DNA from: Vitellaria paradoxa | Taxonomy: Eukaryota > Streptophyta > Magnoliopsida > Ericales > Sapotaceae | Reading direction: 5' to 3' | DNA: 64,000 bases | Assembly (NCBI GenBank): GCA_019916065.1 | Contig: CM034236.1 | Coordinates: 53,968,690-54,032,689 of the forward strand | Shown here: one piece after another, positions 32,060-43,995 of the stretch | Layout of the letters: the number at the start of each line of letters is the position of its first letter | Position numbering within the stretch: position 1 is the stretch's first letter | The notes under the pieces: generated by a model | Databases searched by the model: none | Told to the model about the DNA's origin: nothing | Seen by the model: only the letters and a program-made list of their open reading frames with translations | Made by a program: the position numbers and the translations under genes

Positions 32060-32420
32060 ACCAAAAAACCTTGAGGCTAGTAGGTTGTGTAAAAAGGAGA
32101 CAATGTACCATTCTAATTGATTCAGGGAGCACACACAATTTCATGGACCCGAGAATAGCCAAGTGCTGCCAATTAAGTGTTGAGAAGGGAGCTTCTCTAA
32201 CAATAAGAGTAGCTAATGGAGCAACTCTTCAAGTGAGGGGCAATGGAAGCAAGTTAAAATTAGTACAAACGGGAATGTTTTCTTAGTGGATTTCTTATTG
32301 TTACCTTTAGCAGGTTGTGACATCGTCTTGGGAGTACAGTGGCTAAAGACACTAGGACCAGTTGCATTTGATTTTTCTACTTTAACAATGAATTATAAGA
32401 AATGAGACAAGACTGTTTGT
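32060..32420 (+). pseudogene. Retropepsin-like protease region of the chromovirus
   Basis: 'TILIDSGSTHNFMD' near 32105-32150 has the active-site Asp-Ser-Gly of plant gypsy proteases. 'GCDIVLGVQWLKTLGP' follows in a shifted frame near 32316-32365. Confidence 0.75.
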
Positions 32421-32739
32421 ATTCAAGGACTGCATGGAATAAGCAGCTCATTGAAGAGGTGGAGTTTTAGCAAATTAAGGGAACAGCCAGCAAAAGGTTT
32501 ATTCTACAGTTGTTTCATGTCAGTACAGGTCAATCTCATGAGAATCAGCTAGAACAATCTAAAGAGACCATGACTCAAATTCAGACAGTATTACACAGAT
32601 TCAAACAAGTCTTCCAAGAACCACAAGGGCTGCCCCCAATCAGGGGTTACGAGCATAAGATTGTATTGCAAGAAAAGAACACAATCAATCTCCAATTGGC
32701 CTTACAGGTATCCACACTTCCAAAAAGAAGAAATAGAGA

Positions 32740-33410
32740 AAATAGTTAAAGACCTCTTAAACTTTGGGTTGATCCAACCTATCTAGTCTCCATTTTCCTC
32801 ACCAGTCATTTTGGTAAGGAAAGCTGATGGAACCTAGAGAATGTGTGTGGATTACAAGGCTTTAAATCAAGCCACTGTTAAGGATAAATACCCTATTCCA
32901 GTTGTGGATGAATTACTTAATGAACTTAGTGATGCTACCATATTTTCCAAACTGGATTTAAGATTAGGGTTTCATCAGATAAGAATGAGTCCTGAAGATG
33001 TTCTTAAGACTGCTTTTAGGACTCACTCGGGCCATTATGAATTTCTAGTAATGCCTTTTGGGCTTACTAATGCCCTGCCACATTTCAGCATTTAATGAAT
33101 GATGTTTTCAGACCATATTTGAGGAGATTCATTTTAGTATTTTTTGATACTATTTGGGTATATAGTAAAACTGTGGAGGACCACCTTAAACATTTGGAAT
33201 TAACATTGCAGCTATTACAGAAGCATCAACTGTTTGCTAATGAATCTAAATGTAAGTTTGGTTATAAGGAGATAGATTACTTGGGACATTTGATTTCAGG
33301 CCAAGGGGTAAGGGCTAGTCCTCCAAAAATTGAAGCCATGATTAAATGGCCTGTTCCAAGGAATGTAAAGTCATTAAGGGGATTTCTCGGCTTAACTGGT
33401 TCCTATTGAA
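32740..33410 (+). pseudogene. Reverse transcriptase region of the chromovirus
   Basis: '[20 protein letters not shown]', '[15 protein letters not shown]' and '[11 protein letters not shown]' are typical gypsy RT motifs. The catalytic box after the frame change reads with Thr and Ile in place of the usual two Asp residues ('FDTIWVYSK'), so it is inactive. It continues through 'YLGHLISGQGV'. Confidence 0.9.
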
Positions 33411-34060
33411 GATTCATTAAAGGCTATGGAGGTATAGCAAAACCTTTAACAGATTTGCTGAAAAAGAATGTATTTCAGTGGTCCCAAGCTGCTGAGGAGG
33501 CATTTCAAGAACTTAAGCAGGCTGTTTCTAGCCCACCTGTTTTAATCTTGCCTAATTTTTCTAAAGTCTTTACCATTGAATGTGATGCTTTTGGTTCAGG
33601 GATCGGTGTAATGTTAATGCAGGAAAGAAAACCTATTGCTTTCTTCAGCCAGGCCTTAAAAAGGGAGAACATTACTGCTATCAACATATGAGAAGGAACT
33701 ATTTGCCTTGATTCAAGCAGTGAAGAATGGAGGCCATATTTGCTTGGTCAAGTTTTCATTATCAAAGCAGATCACCACAGCTTAAAGTTTTTACTGGACT
33801 AACGTATTGGGACACCTACTCAGCAAAAATGGATTTCTAAGTTGTTAGGATACAATTTCACCATTGAGTATAAACAAGGGATTGATAACAAAGTAGCATA
33901 TGCCTTATCGAGGTTACATGAAGATACTGACCCTACATCTCACTCAATTTGCTGTCCTATTTCCATTGCAGGACCATTTCTAGATTTATTTGAAGAAGTG
34001 AAACAAACCTATAAGTCAGACAACAAGGTTGAGCTTATCTTCCAGCAGATTTAACAGGAG
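33411..34060 (+). pseudogene. RNase H region of the chromovirus
   Basis: 'FQWSQAAEEAFQELKQAV' and 'FTIECDAFGSGIGVML' mark the start of RNase H; 'LLGYNFTIEYKQGIDNKVA' marks its end. Stops and shifts near 33690 and 33800 interrupt it. Confidence 0.85.
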
Positions 34061-34129
34061 TGATAGCTGCACAGAAGTATTCTATACAGTAGGGAGTTCT
34101 GTTTTATAAAACAGAATTTACATTCCTGA

Positions 34130-34760
34130 AGGGCAAGCTTTAAGACAGCAGGTGCTTTAGTTTGTTCATTTTGATCCCACTGCGGGACATGGAGGCATTC
34201 AGAAAACACTTAAAAAGGCCCAACAAAATTTTTATTGGCCCTATATGAAGAAAGACATTAAACAGTGGGCAAAACAGTGTGCAGTATGTCAGCAGTGCAA
34301 AAGTGACAACAAACCACCAGCAGGCCTCTTGCAGCCCCTCGCTATCCCTAAACGTTCTTGGGCTAACATATCCATGGACTTTATCGAAGGGTTGCCAACT
34401 TCTAATCGGTTCTCAGTCATTTGGGTCATTATTGATAGACTTACGAAATTTTCACATTTCATTCCCTTTACCCACCCATATACTGCCCCACAATTGGCTT
34501 TAATTTTTATACAGAATATTTTTAAGCTACATGGGCTTCCTATCACCATTGTGTCAGACAGAGTTGCTGCCTTCACAAGTGTGTTTTGGAGAGAACTATT
34601 CAAGTTAATGGGATCCTCACTACATTTCAGCACCAGTTTTCATCCACAGTCCGGCGGCCAAACCGACGTTACAAACAAATGCTTGGAGACTTATCTACGA
34701 TGTTTTGTTTCAGACTCCCAAAATTATGGTTTCAATGGCTTTACATAGCAGAGTAGTGGT
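34130..34760 (+). pseudogene. Integrase region of the chromovirus
   Basis: An HHCC-type zinc-binding part ('GHGGIQKTLKKA', then 'CAVCQQCK') precedes the catalytic core ('SMDFIEGLP', 'IVSDR', 'FHPQSGGQTDVTNKCLETYL'), giving the D, D, E pattern. Broken near 34746. Confidence 0.9.
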
Positions 34761-34789
34761 TCAATACAAGCTTTCACACAGCTATACAA

Positions 34790-35400
34790 ATGACTCCGTA
34801 CGAGGCTCTATACAGGGTCAAGCCCCGTAAGCTCAAGCAATACATAGAAGGATTAGCAGAAGTTTCAACAGTTAATGATTTGCTGTTATCACATCGGCGG
34901 GTGTTTCATTCATTAAAACAGCATTTGAACAAAGCAAGACAGTATATGAAACAACAGGCAGACAAAAAGAGGACCAACAAAGTACTTTCCGTGGGAGATT
35001 GGGTTTACGTTAGGCTACAACCATTTAGACAGTGTTCTATCCGGCGTCGTAGCAACATGAAACTTGCTCCAAAGTATTTTCTTTCAAATAATACAAAAGA
35101 TAGGGGAAGTGGTGTACATGCTTAAAATTACTAGATTTATCTCAGATCTACCCGGTATTTCACATTCTCAACTCAGGGAAAAAGTAGAAGACAAGGATCG
35201 GGTCTTACCAAACTTACCACCAACAGATCAGAATGGAGAACTTTTACCACAGCCATTAGCAATCTTGGCCGCTTGGAAACGCAGTCAGGGTAAGCATACC
35301 TTCATAGAACTCTTGGTGCACTAGCATGGACAAGCCACCTCGGAAACAACATGGGAAAGATTCTACCGATTTCGATCCTAGTACCTAAGCTTCAACCTTG
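34790..35400 (+). pseudogene. Integrase C-terminus and chromodomain-like end
   Basis: 'MTPYEALY' and 'VGDWVYVRLQPFRQ' are typical of the integrase tail of plant chromoviruses. At about 35325-35380 a 'WHGQ..SE.TWE'-type phrase resembles the end of a chromodomain, the module that guides insertion into heterochromatin. Frameshifted. Confidence 0.75.
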
Positions 35401-35432
35401 AGGACAATGTCAATTTTGAGGAGGTGGGTAGT

Positions 35433-37348
35433 TGTAATGAGACTAACACAGCACCCAACAACCATAGAAACGAAGCAGAAAACATGGTAGATGAAAAGAG
35501 AAATGTATTGGGTGAAAACGAAAAGAAATTGAATTGAAAGAAAAAAAAATTGAATTGAAAGCAACATACAGCTCTGTGAGGATGTTTGGTAGTAAAGTGC
35601 CCTCAACGACAACCGTTGTGTTGACATATATAAGATATAGAAATTTAGAAATTATAATTAGGAAATTCTTTTCCTTTTTATTATAGGTTTTCTTATAGTT
35701 TCCTATTCCTATTCTAATTTAGTTTCCTATTTCTATTCTGATTCTACTTTGGCACCTCTATAAATAAGGTTGCTATTCTATTATATTCAATACACACATT
35801 AATATAATTCTTTTCTTTTCAATATTTTATTTTTTATTTTATTTCAACATGGTATCAGAACCTATGGTTTTTAATCCTGGGTAGACTAGGTATCCAACAA
35901 CCACATCTTTGGCCACCAGTGTTGCCCTTCCTGGCGTCACCGCTGCCTCTGCTGCTTCTCTACCCAATTTCATATCATTTTTTGTTTATTCCTATATCTA
36001 GTTTTTTTGGAATTTTTAAATTTCAAGTTTCTCTTTTGGAGATACTTCTTGTTACATCAGCTTTTCTATTGAAGACCTCGATCACTCTGTTGGAGACATG
36101 CACATGTTATCTTATGCTTTTGGCTTTTGAGTTTCTCTTTTGGAGATATTTGTTGTTGCTTCAGTTTCTCTATTGAAGACCCCAATCACTCGTTTGGAGA
36201 CATGCACATGCTATCTTGTGCTTTTGGCCTTGCGTATCTTGGCCATTCAACACGGTTCGTGATATACGTTTTTGTGTCCTCGAGGCTCATTAGTAGATTT
36301 GGATCTACGTTTTTTTGTGATCTCGAGATGCGTTAGTAGATTTGGGCTCGTGATCTTATGGCGTCTAATCAAATCTATGTTCATGATCTCTCAAGGTGTG
36401 TAATCTCTCAAAGTTACAGCGTATTCATGACTGCTTTCCAGTTCTTAGTCTCCAAACTCAAGATGGAAAATTGCCATCTTGAGTTGGAGGGAAGGTGTTG
36501 ACATATATAAGATATAGAAATTTAGAAATTATAATTAGGAAATTCTTTTCCTTTTCATTATAGGTTTTCTTATAGTTTCATATTTCTATTCTAATTTAGT
36601 TTCCTATTTCTATTCTGATTCTACTTTGGCACCTCTATAAATAGGGTTGTTATTCTATTGTATTCAATACACACATTAATACAATTCTTTTTTTTTTCAA
36701 TATTTTATTTCTTCTTTTATTTTAACACGTTGATATGCTCAGATGGGCGGTCCAAAATGGATTAGACAATCTCTAATCCCAGCCTTACAAGTGTTTCATG
36801 CACCAACAGTTAAGATGAATTAGAAGGATAGTGGTGGTAGGTGTGTAATAAATGTTGTCTGACCAAATAGCTGCAAAAGATGTAAACTTCTAGAAGAATA
36901 CAAATTCATATGGAGTTCGACCAGATGGGTGGAGTTATAATTGGGTCAAGGGTTAGATCTAGTGGGCTACTCTAAAGTCCAGAACACTTGTAAAAGTTAG
37001 GAGACTGGCCTACACCATTGGGCTATCTCTTAGTTCAAATTACCTGACATCATAGGGCAACTATCTGATCTGAGCCAACATAAAATTGGTTAATCTGTTT
37101 GGCAATTATGAACTCTAGTTAGAAAGTAACAACCATAGTTATGAGTCTGTCACAACTGTAGCTAGTCTATTACCACTGTAGTTATAAATACCAAACTGTA
37201 ATCTGAGCAAGGAATGAAGAATTTTTCTTGAGAAAAAACTCTCTTTGGAGGCCGGGAAGCCCTCGAATCCTTCCCAAAGTGATCACCATCTCCTTCTTCG
37301 TTTCACCATAGGTAGAGGCAAGAATAAGCTCTTAGGGAGTTCACTGCA
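35433..37348 (+). repeat. 3' LTR of the chromovirus, split by a nested element
   Basis: TGTAATGAGAC to CACTGCA. It aligns to the 5' LTR on either side of a 1109-bp insertion at 35619-36727. A G-rich polypurine-like tract (GAGGAGGTGGG) precedes it. Confidence 0.9.
35619..36727 (+). mobile_element. TRIM-like non-autonomous LTR retrotransposon nested in the 3' LTR
   Basis: Two near-identical LTRs of about 231 bp (35619-35849 and 36496-36727) begin TGTTGACA and end CAACA or TAACA. The 5-bp target CGTTG is repeated at 35614-35618 and 36728-36732. TGGTATCAGAACC at 35850 is a Met-tRNA-type primer site, and a purine-rich stretch lies just before the second LTR. The 646-bp interior has no gag or pol. 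It contains an internal direct repeat of about 100 bp (36025-36115 against 36130-36225). Confidence 0.92.
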
Positions 37349-37353
37349 AGATT

Positions 37354-40300
37354 ATTGGTAAAATTTGGTATTACAAACGCATACACTAGTATTTCAATTA
37401 ATGGGTCCCATTAATTACTCCTGCCATACTTTTCAAATCCAAGGCTAGGAAAATGATTGGGCCCGTTTAGAGTTAAAATAAAATATTACAAAATTTTACA
37501 ATCTCTAAAATATACGAATTACGAGACAATAAAATAAAATTTTTTGTTTACTACACAAAATACGAAACATTAACTTTTATAATTTTATACAATTGCATGC
37601 GACTTCAAAAGCACTCAATAAGGGTGCGATTATCCGACGTGGCGATGCTATGTCCAGATTTAATAATTGCCTTTGAACAATTATCTATATGGAGCACCCT
37701 CGCACGGAGCAGAAAATAAAGATGCTGTTCTAATGATTTTGTGGTTGAACTTCCGGGAAATGGTTCATTAAAGTCCACGATCGAGTTGCAGCTCGCCCAC
37801 CACTGTTTTAGTGATTGATGTCTATGCTTTTAAAGTGTTTGGTTGGTCAAAATTAATCAAAATGTATAAATTTTTATTAATTTTTTTAAACTTTCTTCTA
37901 ATAAAATTTTATCACATATCAATTTTATATTAAATTTTTATACTTTTCCTATGATCAAATTTTTACTAACTAAACACCCCCTTTGCCTCTGAAAACGAAG
38001 CTCGAAATTAAATATACATATCTGCGCACATAATTAGCCTTCGTTTAGCACACTGAAATTTATTGAAAATTTTTAAAAATTATTTATTTTTTATCTTACT
38101 GTAATAATTATGAACCCACAACTTTTATCTAATTTTATAATTTTCTGTCACTCTATATACCCCTTAAAACTTTTAAAAATCTTTAGAACACAATCTTCCT
38201 CCCTTCTTTTTTTACCAACTTCACTTTATCCTTAGTTTGAGAATTAAAAAAACTTAATTTTTTATTTAAAAAGGAAAAAATTTAATTTTTTATTTAAAAA
38301 GGAAAAAAAAAAGTTAATCTTTTGACAATTAGCTTTGAATGTTTCATTAATTTGACATTTTTATTTTTTTTATAACTTAAAAAATTTCAAAATATGATAA
38401 GGCAGATTTGATTATTTAAAAAAATAAATAAATAACTGAATAGTTACAACTAAGAAGTTGGCTAAATTGCCAAATAGAGCATTAGTATAGTGCTCTTCAC
38501 TCTAGAAAATGATTGGAGACTACTAATATTATTCTCAACTTTATGAAAGGGATTAGAAAGTGGAAGACTACCATACATATATATATATATATATGTATGT
38601 ATGTATATTATTTCTAAATTTTACAATTAGGTGGTCATTCATTATGTCATATATCATGAAAAAAAATGTCAATTTGAAGAAAAATTACGTATATTATACT
38701 CATATACTTCCTTTGGTCTCTATGAGACAACTAGGCTTCAATTTAATAGTGCCATATTCCAAATAAGAAATAAAGCTTAATGATATGTATGGATCCATCT
38801 GCTTATATATAAATTATATATCTAATCATATAATCAGCGAGAATCAAACTTAAGCCTTCAACGTCCATAATTTGCCCCCCTTTTAAAATTATACCCCAGT
38901 TTTGTTTCCTATCTTTTCCTCGTTTTGCCTTCTCTCTCTCTCTCTCTCTCTCTCTCTTTCATTTACATTCCTTTGTTGTCCTATGTTTTCAATTGTGGCC
39001 ATCTTAATTTTTTTATTACCTTTTTATCCTTTGCTCATTTTTTTATTACCTTTTTATCCTTTGGTCTTTTTCTGGTTAGTTTTTTTGTTTTTGTTTTTTT
39101 TTTTTTTTTGGGTTATTCATATGGTAAGTGGAAATACTATTTAGTTTTTAGTGTCTCTTTTAAGCTAATTTTTTTCAATTATGTCCTGTTATACTCGTTA
39201 TAATAAGTTGTAATACATTTTCAATGTATATTTTTTATCAATTTTTTTATTTATATTCTTGTTTATACATACATACATATATATATATTTTTATCTTTCA
39301 GATATGGTTATTTTTTTATATATATAATAATTTGTAATTTTAATGTAGATGTTTTTATCTTTTTTTTTTATATTTGCCTTTATTTTATATTTTTTGTCCT
39401 TGAAGTGTTTTTTCTTTTTATAGAGTTTTGACTTTTTTTTATTCAATATAATAACCCGCAATACATTTCAACATACATATTTTTACAATTTTTTTTTCAT
39501 TTTTGTCCTTATTTTATATTTTTTGTCCTTCAAGTGTTGTTATTTTTATTTTCTAGAGTTTTGTTTTTTTGATAAACTTAAATATTATTTTATTAATTTC
39601 TTTTATCATTCTTATTATATTATTTTATATTTATTAAAAATCTTAATTTGCCAAGAAAAAAATAAAAGGTGAAGATTTAAAATTTCATTTCTTATTTAGA
39701 TTATCATACAAAATTCAAGGGAAAATGTATGAAATACAAACAATTAAATTAATTAAATTAAAAAATTAATATATTAATTAATGTCTTTTACTTTAATTTT
39801 TTTAAATTCATCTAGATAAGATTATATATTTAAGATTTTGTGATTTTTTTTCATTTTTCCTATATTTTCCTCTTTATATTCACTTTATTTTTCTTTTTTT
39901 TTTTTTGGTGCCAATTCTTACTCCAAACATATATTTTTATTTCTTTCAGAGGCTTAGATTTTTCTTAGGGAGCTCAAATATTTTTTATTAATTATTTTTC
40001 CCCTTTCTTTTTATCATTTTATTCCATATTATCCATTTCTCTCTCTCTCACCTATATCTCTCTATTCATAAATGAAAGAGAAGAAATAAGGATTTAAAAT
40101 TCAGTGTCTTATTTAGGTTATGAAGAAAATGTAAAACAAATGGAAGTTAGGGAATTCAAAAAAAAAATAATATATTGATGAATACATTTTATTTTATTAG
40201 AATTTTTAATTCATTTAAATAAGGATAAAATATTTCTTTGTAATAATATTATTTATTTTTTATTATTTTATTCAATAGTTGTCATTTTTTTTTTATTGTG

Positions 40301-40653
40301 TCAACTTATGTTGTATTTGGCAAGCTTAATAATTTGTTATAAAAAAAAAGAATGAGATATAAATTTAAAATTTTTCTCTTACTTGGATCATGATAGAAAA
40401 TGTAAGCAATTAATTAATTAAATTAAAAAAATTAGTACATTAATGAATATTTTTACTTTTTTTATATTTTTAAATGTATTAAAATAAGAATATATATTGA
40501 AAATTTTATATTTTTCTTCTATTTTCTTGCATCTGTTATTGATTTATTTTTGTTTCATTTTTATGTTTATTTTTTTCTTCAAATACCATTTTAATAAATT
40601 TATATACACATATATATATTTTATCAACCCGTGCTTTGCACGGGCAACCTCTA
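37354..40653. other. AT-rich intergenic sequence with short repeats
   Basis: No gene recognised. It holds a foldback-like repeat at about 37833-37980 (ends AAGTGTTTGGTTGGTCAAAA and TTACTAACTAAACACCC), (AT/GTAT)n near 38570-38610, (CT)n at about 38932-38958, a 31-bp tandem repeat near 39005-39065 and a roughly 125-bp internal duplication (39390-39430 against 39515-39555). Confidence 0.5.
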
Positions 40654-40657
40654 CTAG
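40625..40657 (+). mobile_element. Helitron 3' terminus (plus strand)
   Basis: The hairpin CCCGTGCTTTGCACGGG is followed 9 bases later by CTAG at 40654-40657 and then T, the standard Helitron 3' end. The matching 5' end to the left was not found. Confidence 0.6.
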
Positions 40658-40669
40658 TATATATATATA

Positions 40670-42310
40670 CTAGTGTTGACCCGTGCGATGCACAGAATTG
40701 TATAATAATTTTATGAATAAAATATAATTTTTAAATACATTACAAAATATTTTAATAAAATTGCATAATTTCATAAAATAGTTAGAGTTATTTTCTTTTT
40801 ACCAAATCTCGATTCAATCTGATCCAATCCTAAAAAATAAAATTAGCTTTAGAATATATATTAAATCATTAACTTATCTAATTAACCTGATCTCTTTTTT
40901 GTTTTACATTGTTTGTTAGTCTTAATATACATTTTTATGTTTTTTTTTTTTAATTTTGACTCATTTTATAGAGTTAGAAATACTATTAGTCTTAATTATA
41001 TTAATCAGTTAAAAATTATCGATATGACCAATGTAAATTTAAAATTTAAAATTTTTTTAGAAATTTTTCTAAAATAAATTATTCACAAGTTTAAATAATA
41101 TTTCAAATTTTATTTAATTTTTTTAAATTTAAAATATAACAAAATTTAGATATACATTTTTGTGTTTTTTTGTGTGTTTAAACAAATTATTTTCAATTTT
41201 TATTTACGTTTTTAATTTAATTATTAATATATTTAAAGTATATAAATTTTATAATTATATTAAATTTATAAGTAAGTGGGTTACAGTTTAGAACTCGTGA
41301 GTTCATTCATATAAAGCTTATAAGCAAGTGGACTATTTTTCATAACCCAACTAAGTGAGTTCTTTTTCAAAACTCATGAGGTTTTTATATTTATTAAATT
41401 ATATGCCACAATTTTAATACTTTTATAAAAAAAAAAAAAGAAAGTGAAATTATAGTATTTTAGCGATGTGGAATGAATAAATAAAAGTTTTGTGAATGAC
41501 AAAAGAGAAGAGAAGAAAAAGGAGTGAATGAATTCAAAAAATAATTTAAAAATCTATTAAAAAAAAAAGGAAAAAGTAGAATGGCATATGCTATGTAGAA
41601 TTAAAGCGAAGGAAAAAAAAGACAAAAAAATGTAGATAATGTAGATTTATAAAAATAATTCAAATATTAAGTATTATTATTCGGTTAAAAATTGTTATAT
41701 AACCAATTTCAATTAAAAATTAGAAATTTTTCTAAATAAAAAAATTATTCCCAAGCTTAAATAACATTTCAGCATTTTTTGTGTTTTTAAATTTTAACAT
41801 TTTTTGTGTTTTTAAATTTAAGATATAAAAAAAGTTATTATTATAAGGGAAGTTATGTTTTTTTAATTGGATAAAGATTTAATAATTTTTAGATATTTTT
41901 TAACCTAAATTAATTATTTAGTAAATTTTATAAATACAATGAACTAATAAGTAACTTCTATTTAAGGAACCCATGAAAGTGAGTCACTTTTCGGAACCCA
42001 AGAAAGTGAATCTCTTTTTTGAACCCATGAGTTCTTTTACATTTATTAAACCACATGTCACAACTTTAGTGCTTTTATAGGCAAAAGAGAAAGTAAAGTT
42101 GTAATATTTTGGCGATACGAGACAAATAAATAATAATTTTGTGAATGAGAAAAAAAAAAGAAAAAGATGGAACGAAAGAAATTAAAAAATAATTTAAAAA
42201 TCTATAAAAAGAGAAAAAGTAAAATGATGATTAAAGAGACGTGTCACCTAGAATTGAAGTGAAGGAGAAGAGGAGAGAGAAAATACATTATTTTAGTATT
42301 ATAGTATAGA
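40670..42310 (-). mobile_element. Non-autonomous Helitron (minus strand)
   Basis: On the minus strand the 5' end at 42310 reads TCTATACTATAATACTAAAA. The 3' end at 40670 reads as a GTGCATCGCAC hairpin, then CAACACTAG, followed by T. It is 1641 bp, AT-rich and without Rep/helicase. Internally about 41330-41620 and 41990-42300 are diverged direct repeats of one another. Confidence 0.7.
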
Positions 42311-43995
42311 TGTGTGTGTGTCTGTGTGTGTTCTCAAGTGAAACAAAAACCGACCTATCTTCCGTGGATTGTATATGCCTAATTGCATCTCAACCTCCGG
42401 TCGAGATGATTATCTTTTATCAAACTTAATTAATACAAAACAAATTAATTGCTTGTTCCAATGTCCCATAATATCAAAGGCCATAAATTCAAGTAGGAGG
42501 AATGAGAGCACTTGGGCAATGGACGGTGCAAGTTTGGTGCTTAATTGCCCTCACATGCTGCAATTAATACTCTAAATAAAACTATTTAATTGTACTTAAT
42601 TTCCAAAAAATTATATATATATATATATATATATAGTTTTTACATCTCATACGTAGCCATTTAATTATAGTTCCAAAAATTATTTAATCTATATATCTAG
42701 TTACCTAACAGTGAAACTTTAATTTGTTAATAATTAATTTTTTCGATTAATAAATATATATCTAAATTATTATAACAAAAAACTATTTAAGATAAACACT
42801 ATATAATACTAAACTGTGACGGTAGTTCCATACGAGAAAATGGAAGGAACTTAGAGAAACACTTTCAGAAAAAGAAAACTCGAATTGATGAAATTTTAAA
42901 AATTATGAAATCATTTTTTGATGAAATACTTTTCATTTTATCTTAACACTCTAAGACAACCAATTATTTCAACTTTTACACTTATTAAATTTCAATAACT
43001 AATTACTTTCCTAATTCATTAATATTTTTACCATTTAAACTTTTCAATTACCCTCTAGTTTCACTTTTTTGCCCCTCTATTATTTAAATATTAAAAAAAT
43101 AATAATTACTATACTTATTGCGTGTCCATTCACACTTAGAAATATATATTATAAATTTGTCATATTATGCTAAATTAATAAACTATCAAGTATCATATTT
43201 TAAGGCGTCACTAGTGTAAAAGAATAAAAATTATATTCACAATATTAAGATAAATTTTATCGCACCAAAAATAGACCAAGTAATGAATGAAACTTAAAAC
43301 TCAAGATTTAATTACAGCACCTCAAATAACTTTAACTTTAACTTTTGTAAAAATAAAATAATTAATGAAAGTTGAGATGCGGTAATTAAATTAGCTTTAA
43401 CTTTAACTTTAACTTTAACTTCAAATAATATAATTAATGAAAGTTGAGATGCGGTAATTAAATTAGCTTTGGTTTTCATTAATGAAACCTAAAACTGATT
43501 TATCACACATTAAAAGGATGATCAATGCAACCTATTCATCATATCAAAAATCCAATTAAAGTTGCATGATATTCTAAATGGAAAAAAAAATAAACTGCCA
43601 AAAGAAATTTGAGAAATAATTCCAAAGTTAAATAAGGTGGACTAAGGACTAGTCATAGTCAAAGAAAGCCACCGTTAACATCTAAGTAAAAGTTAAGTCA
43701 CTAACTATTCATCAAATTACGATACTTTTGACTATTTAGGCACCAAACAAACCATAATCGAATCTGTCATTTTAGTGGGCAAATGGCATGGGCCCCCACC
43801 AAACTCGACGTTCAACAATAATGCATTCCCTATGTGGCCCAATTAACTTTGGACACATTCATTAGTCATCCTGCAGTGCCGACCATAGACTTTTCAGTCA
43901 ACTTAACGACAAAATCACCCACTCGGAAAAATCTCCCCATCTTTGTTCACCCAGTCAACCTGATTCGGCCCCACACGTGGATTGTAGTGGATCTC
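42311..43995. other. Intergenic stretch, 3' of receptor kinase C
   Basis: No gene recognised. (TG)n at 42311-42330, (AT)n at about 42614-42634, and a roughly 75-bp tandem duplication at 43347-43470 ('GAAAGTTGAGATGCGGTAAT') with TTTAAC hexamer repeats between its copies. Confidence 0.5.

Larger units (their letters stand above)
30058..37348 (+). mobile_element. Chromovirus-type Ty3/gypsy LTR retrotransposon, decayed, with nested insertion
   Basis: The element is bounded by LTRs starting TGTAA and ending CTGCA, and flanked by the 5-bp target duplication AGATT (30053-30057 and 37349-37353). Inside are a degenerate initiator-Met-type primer site (30864-30876), gag, protease, reverse transcriptase, RNase H, integrase and a chromodomain-like end, in that order, as in chromoviruses. 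Many stops and frameshifts rule out activity. The 3' LTR is lengthened by a 1.1-kb element. Confidence 0.92.

Noticed and set aside
43349..43470. CRISPR-like or telomere-like repeats (TTTAAC units and a 75-bp repeat)
   Set aside because: Only two large units with a short hexamer run between them; a plant nuclear context and the sequence do not fit either idea.
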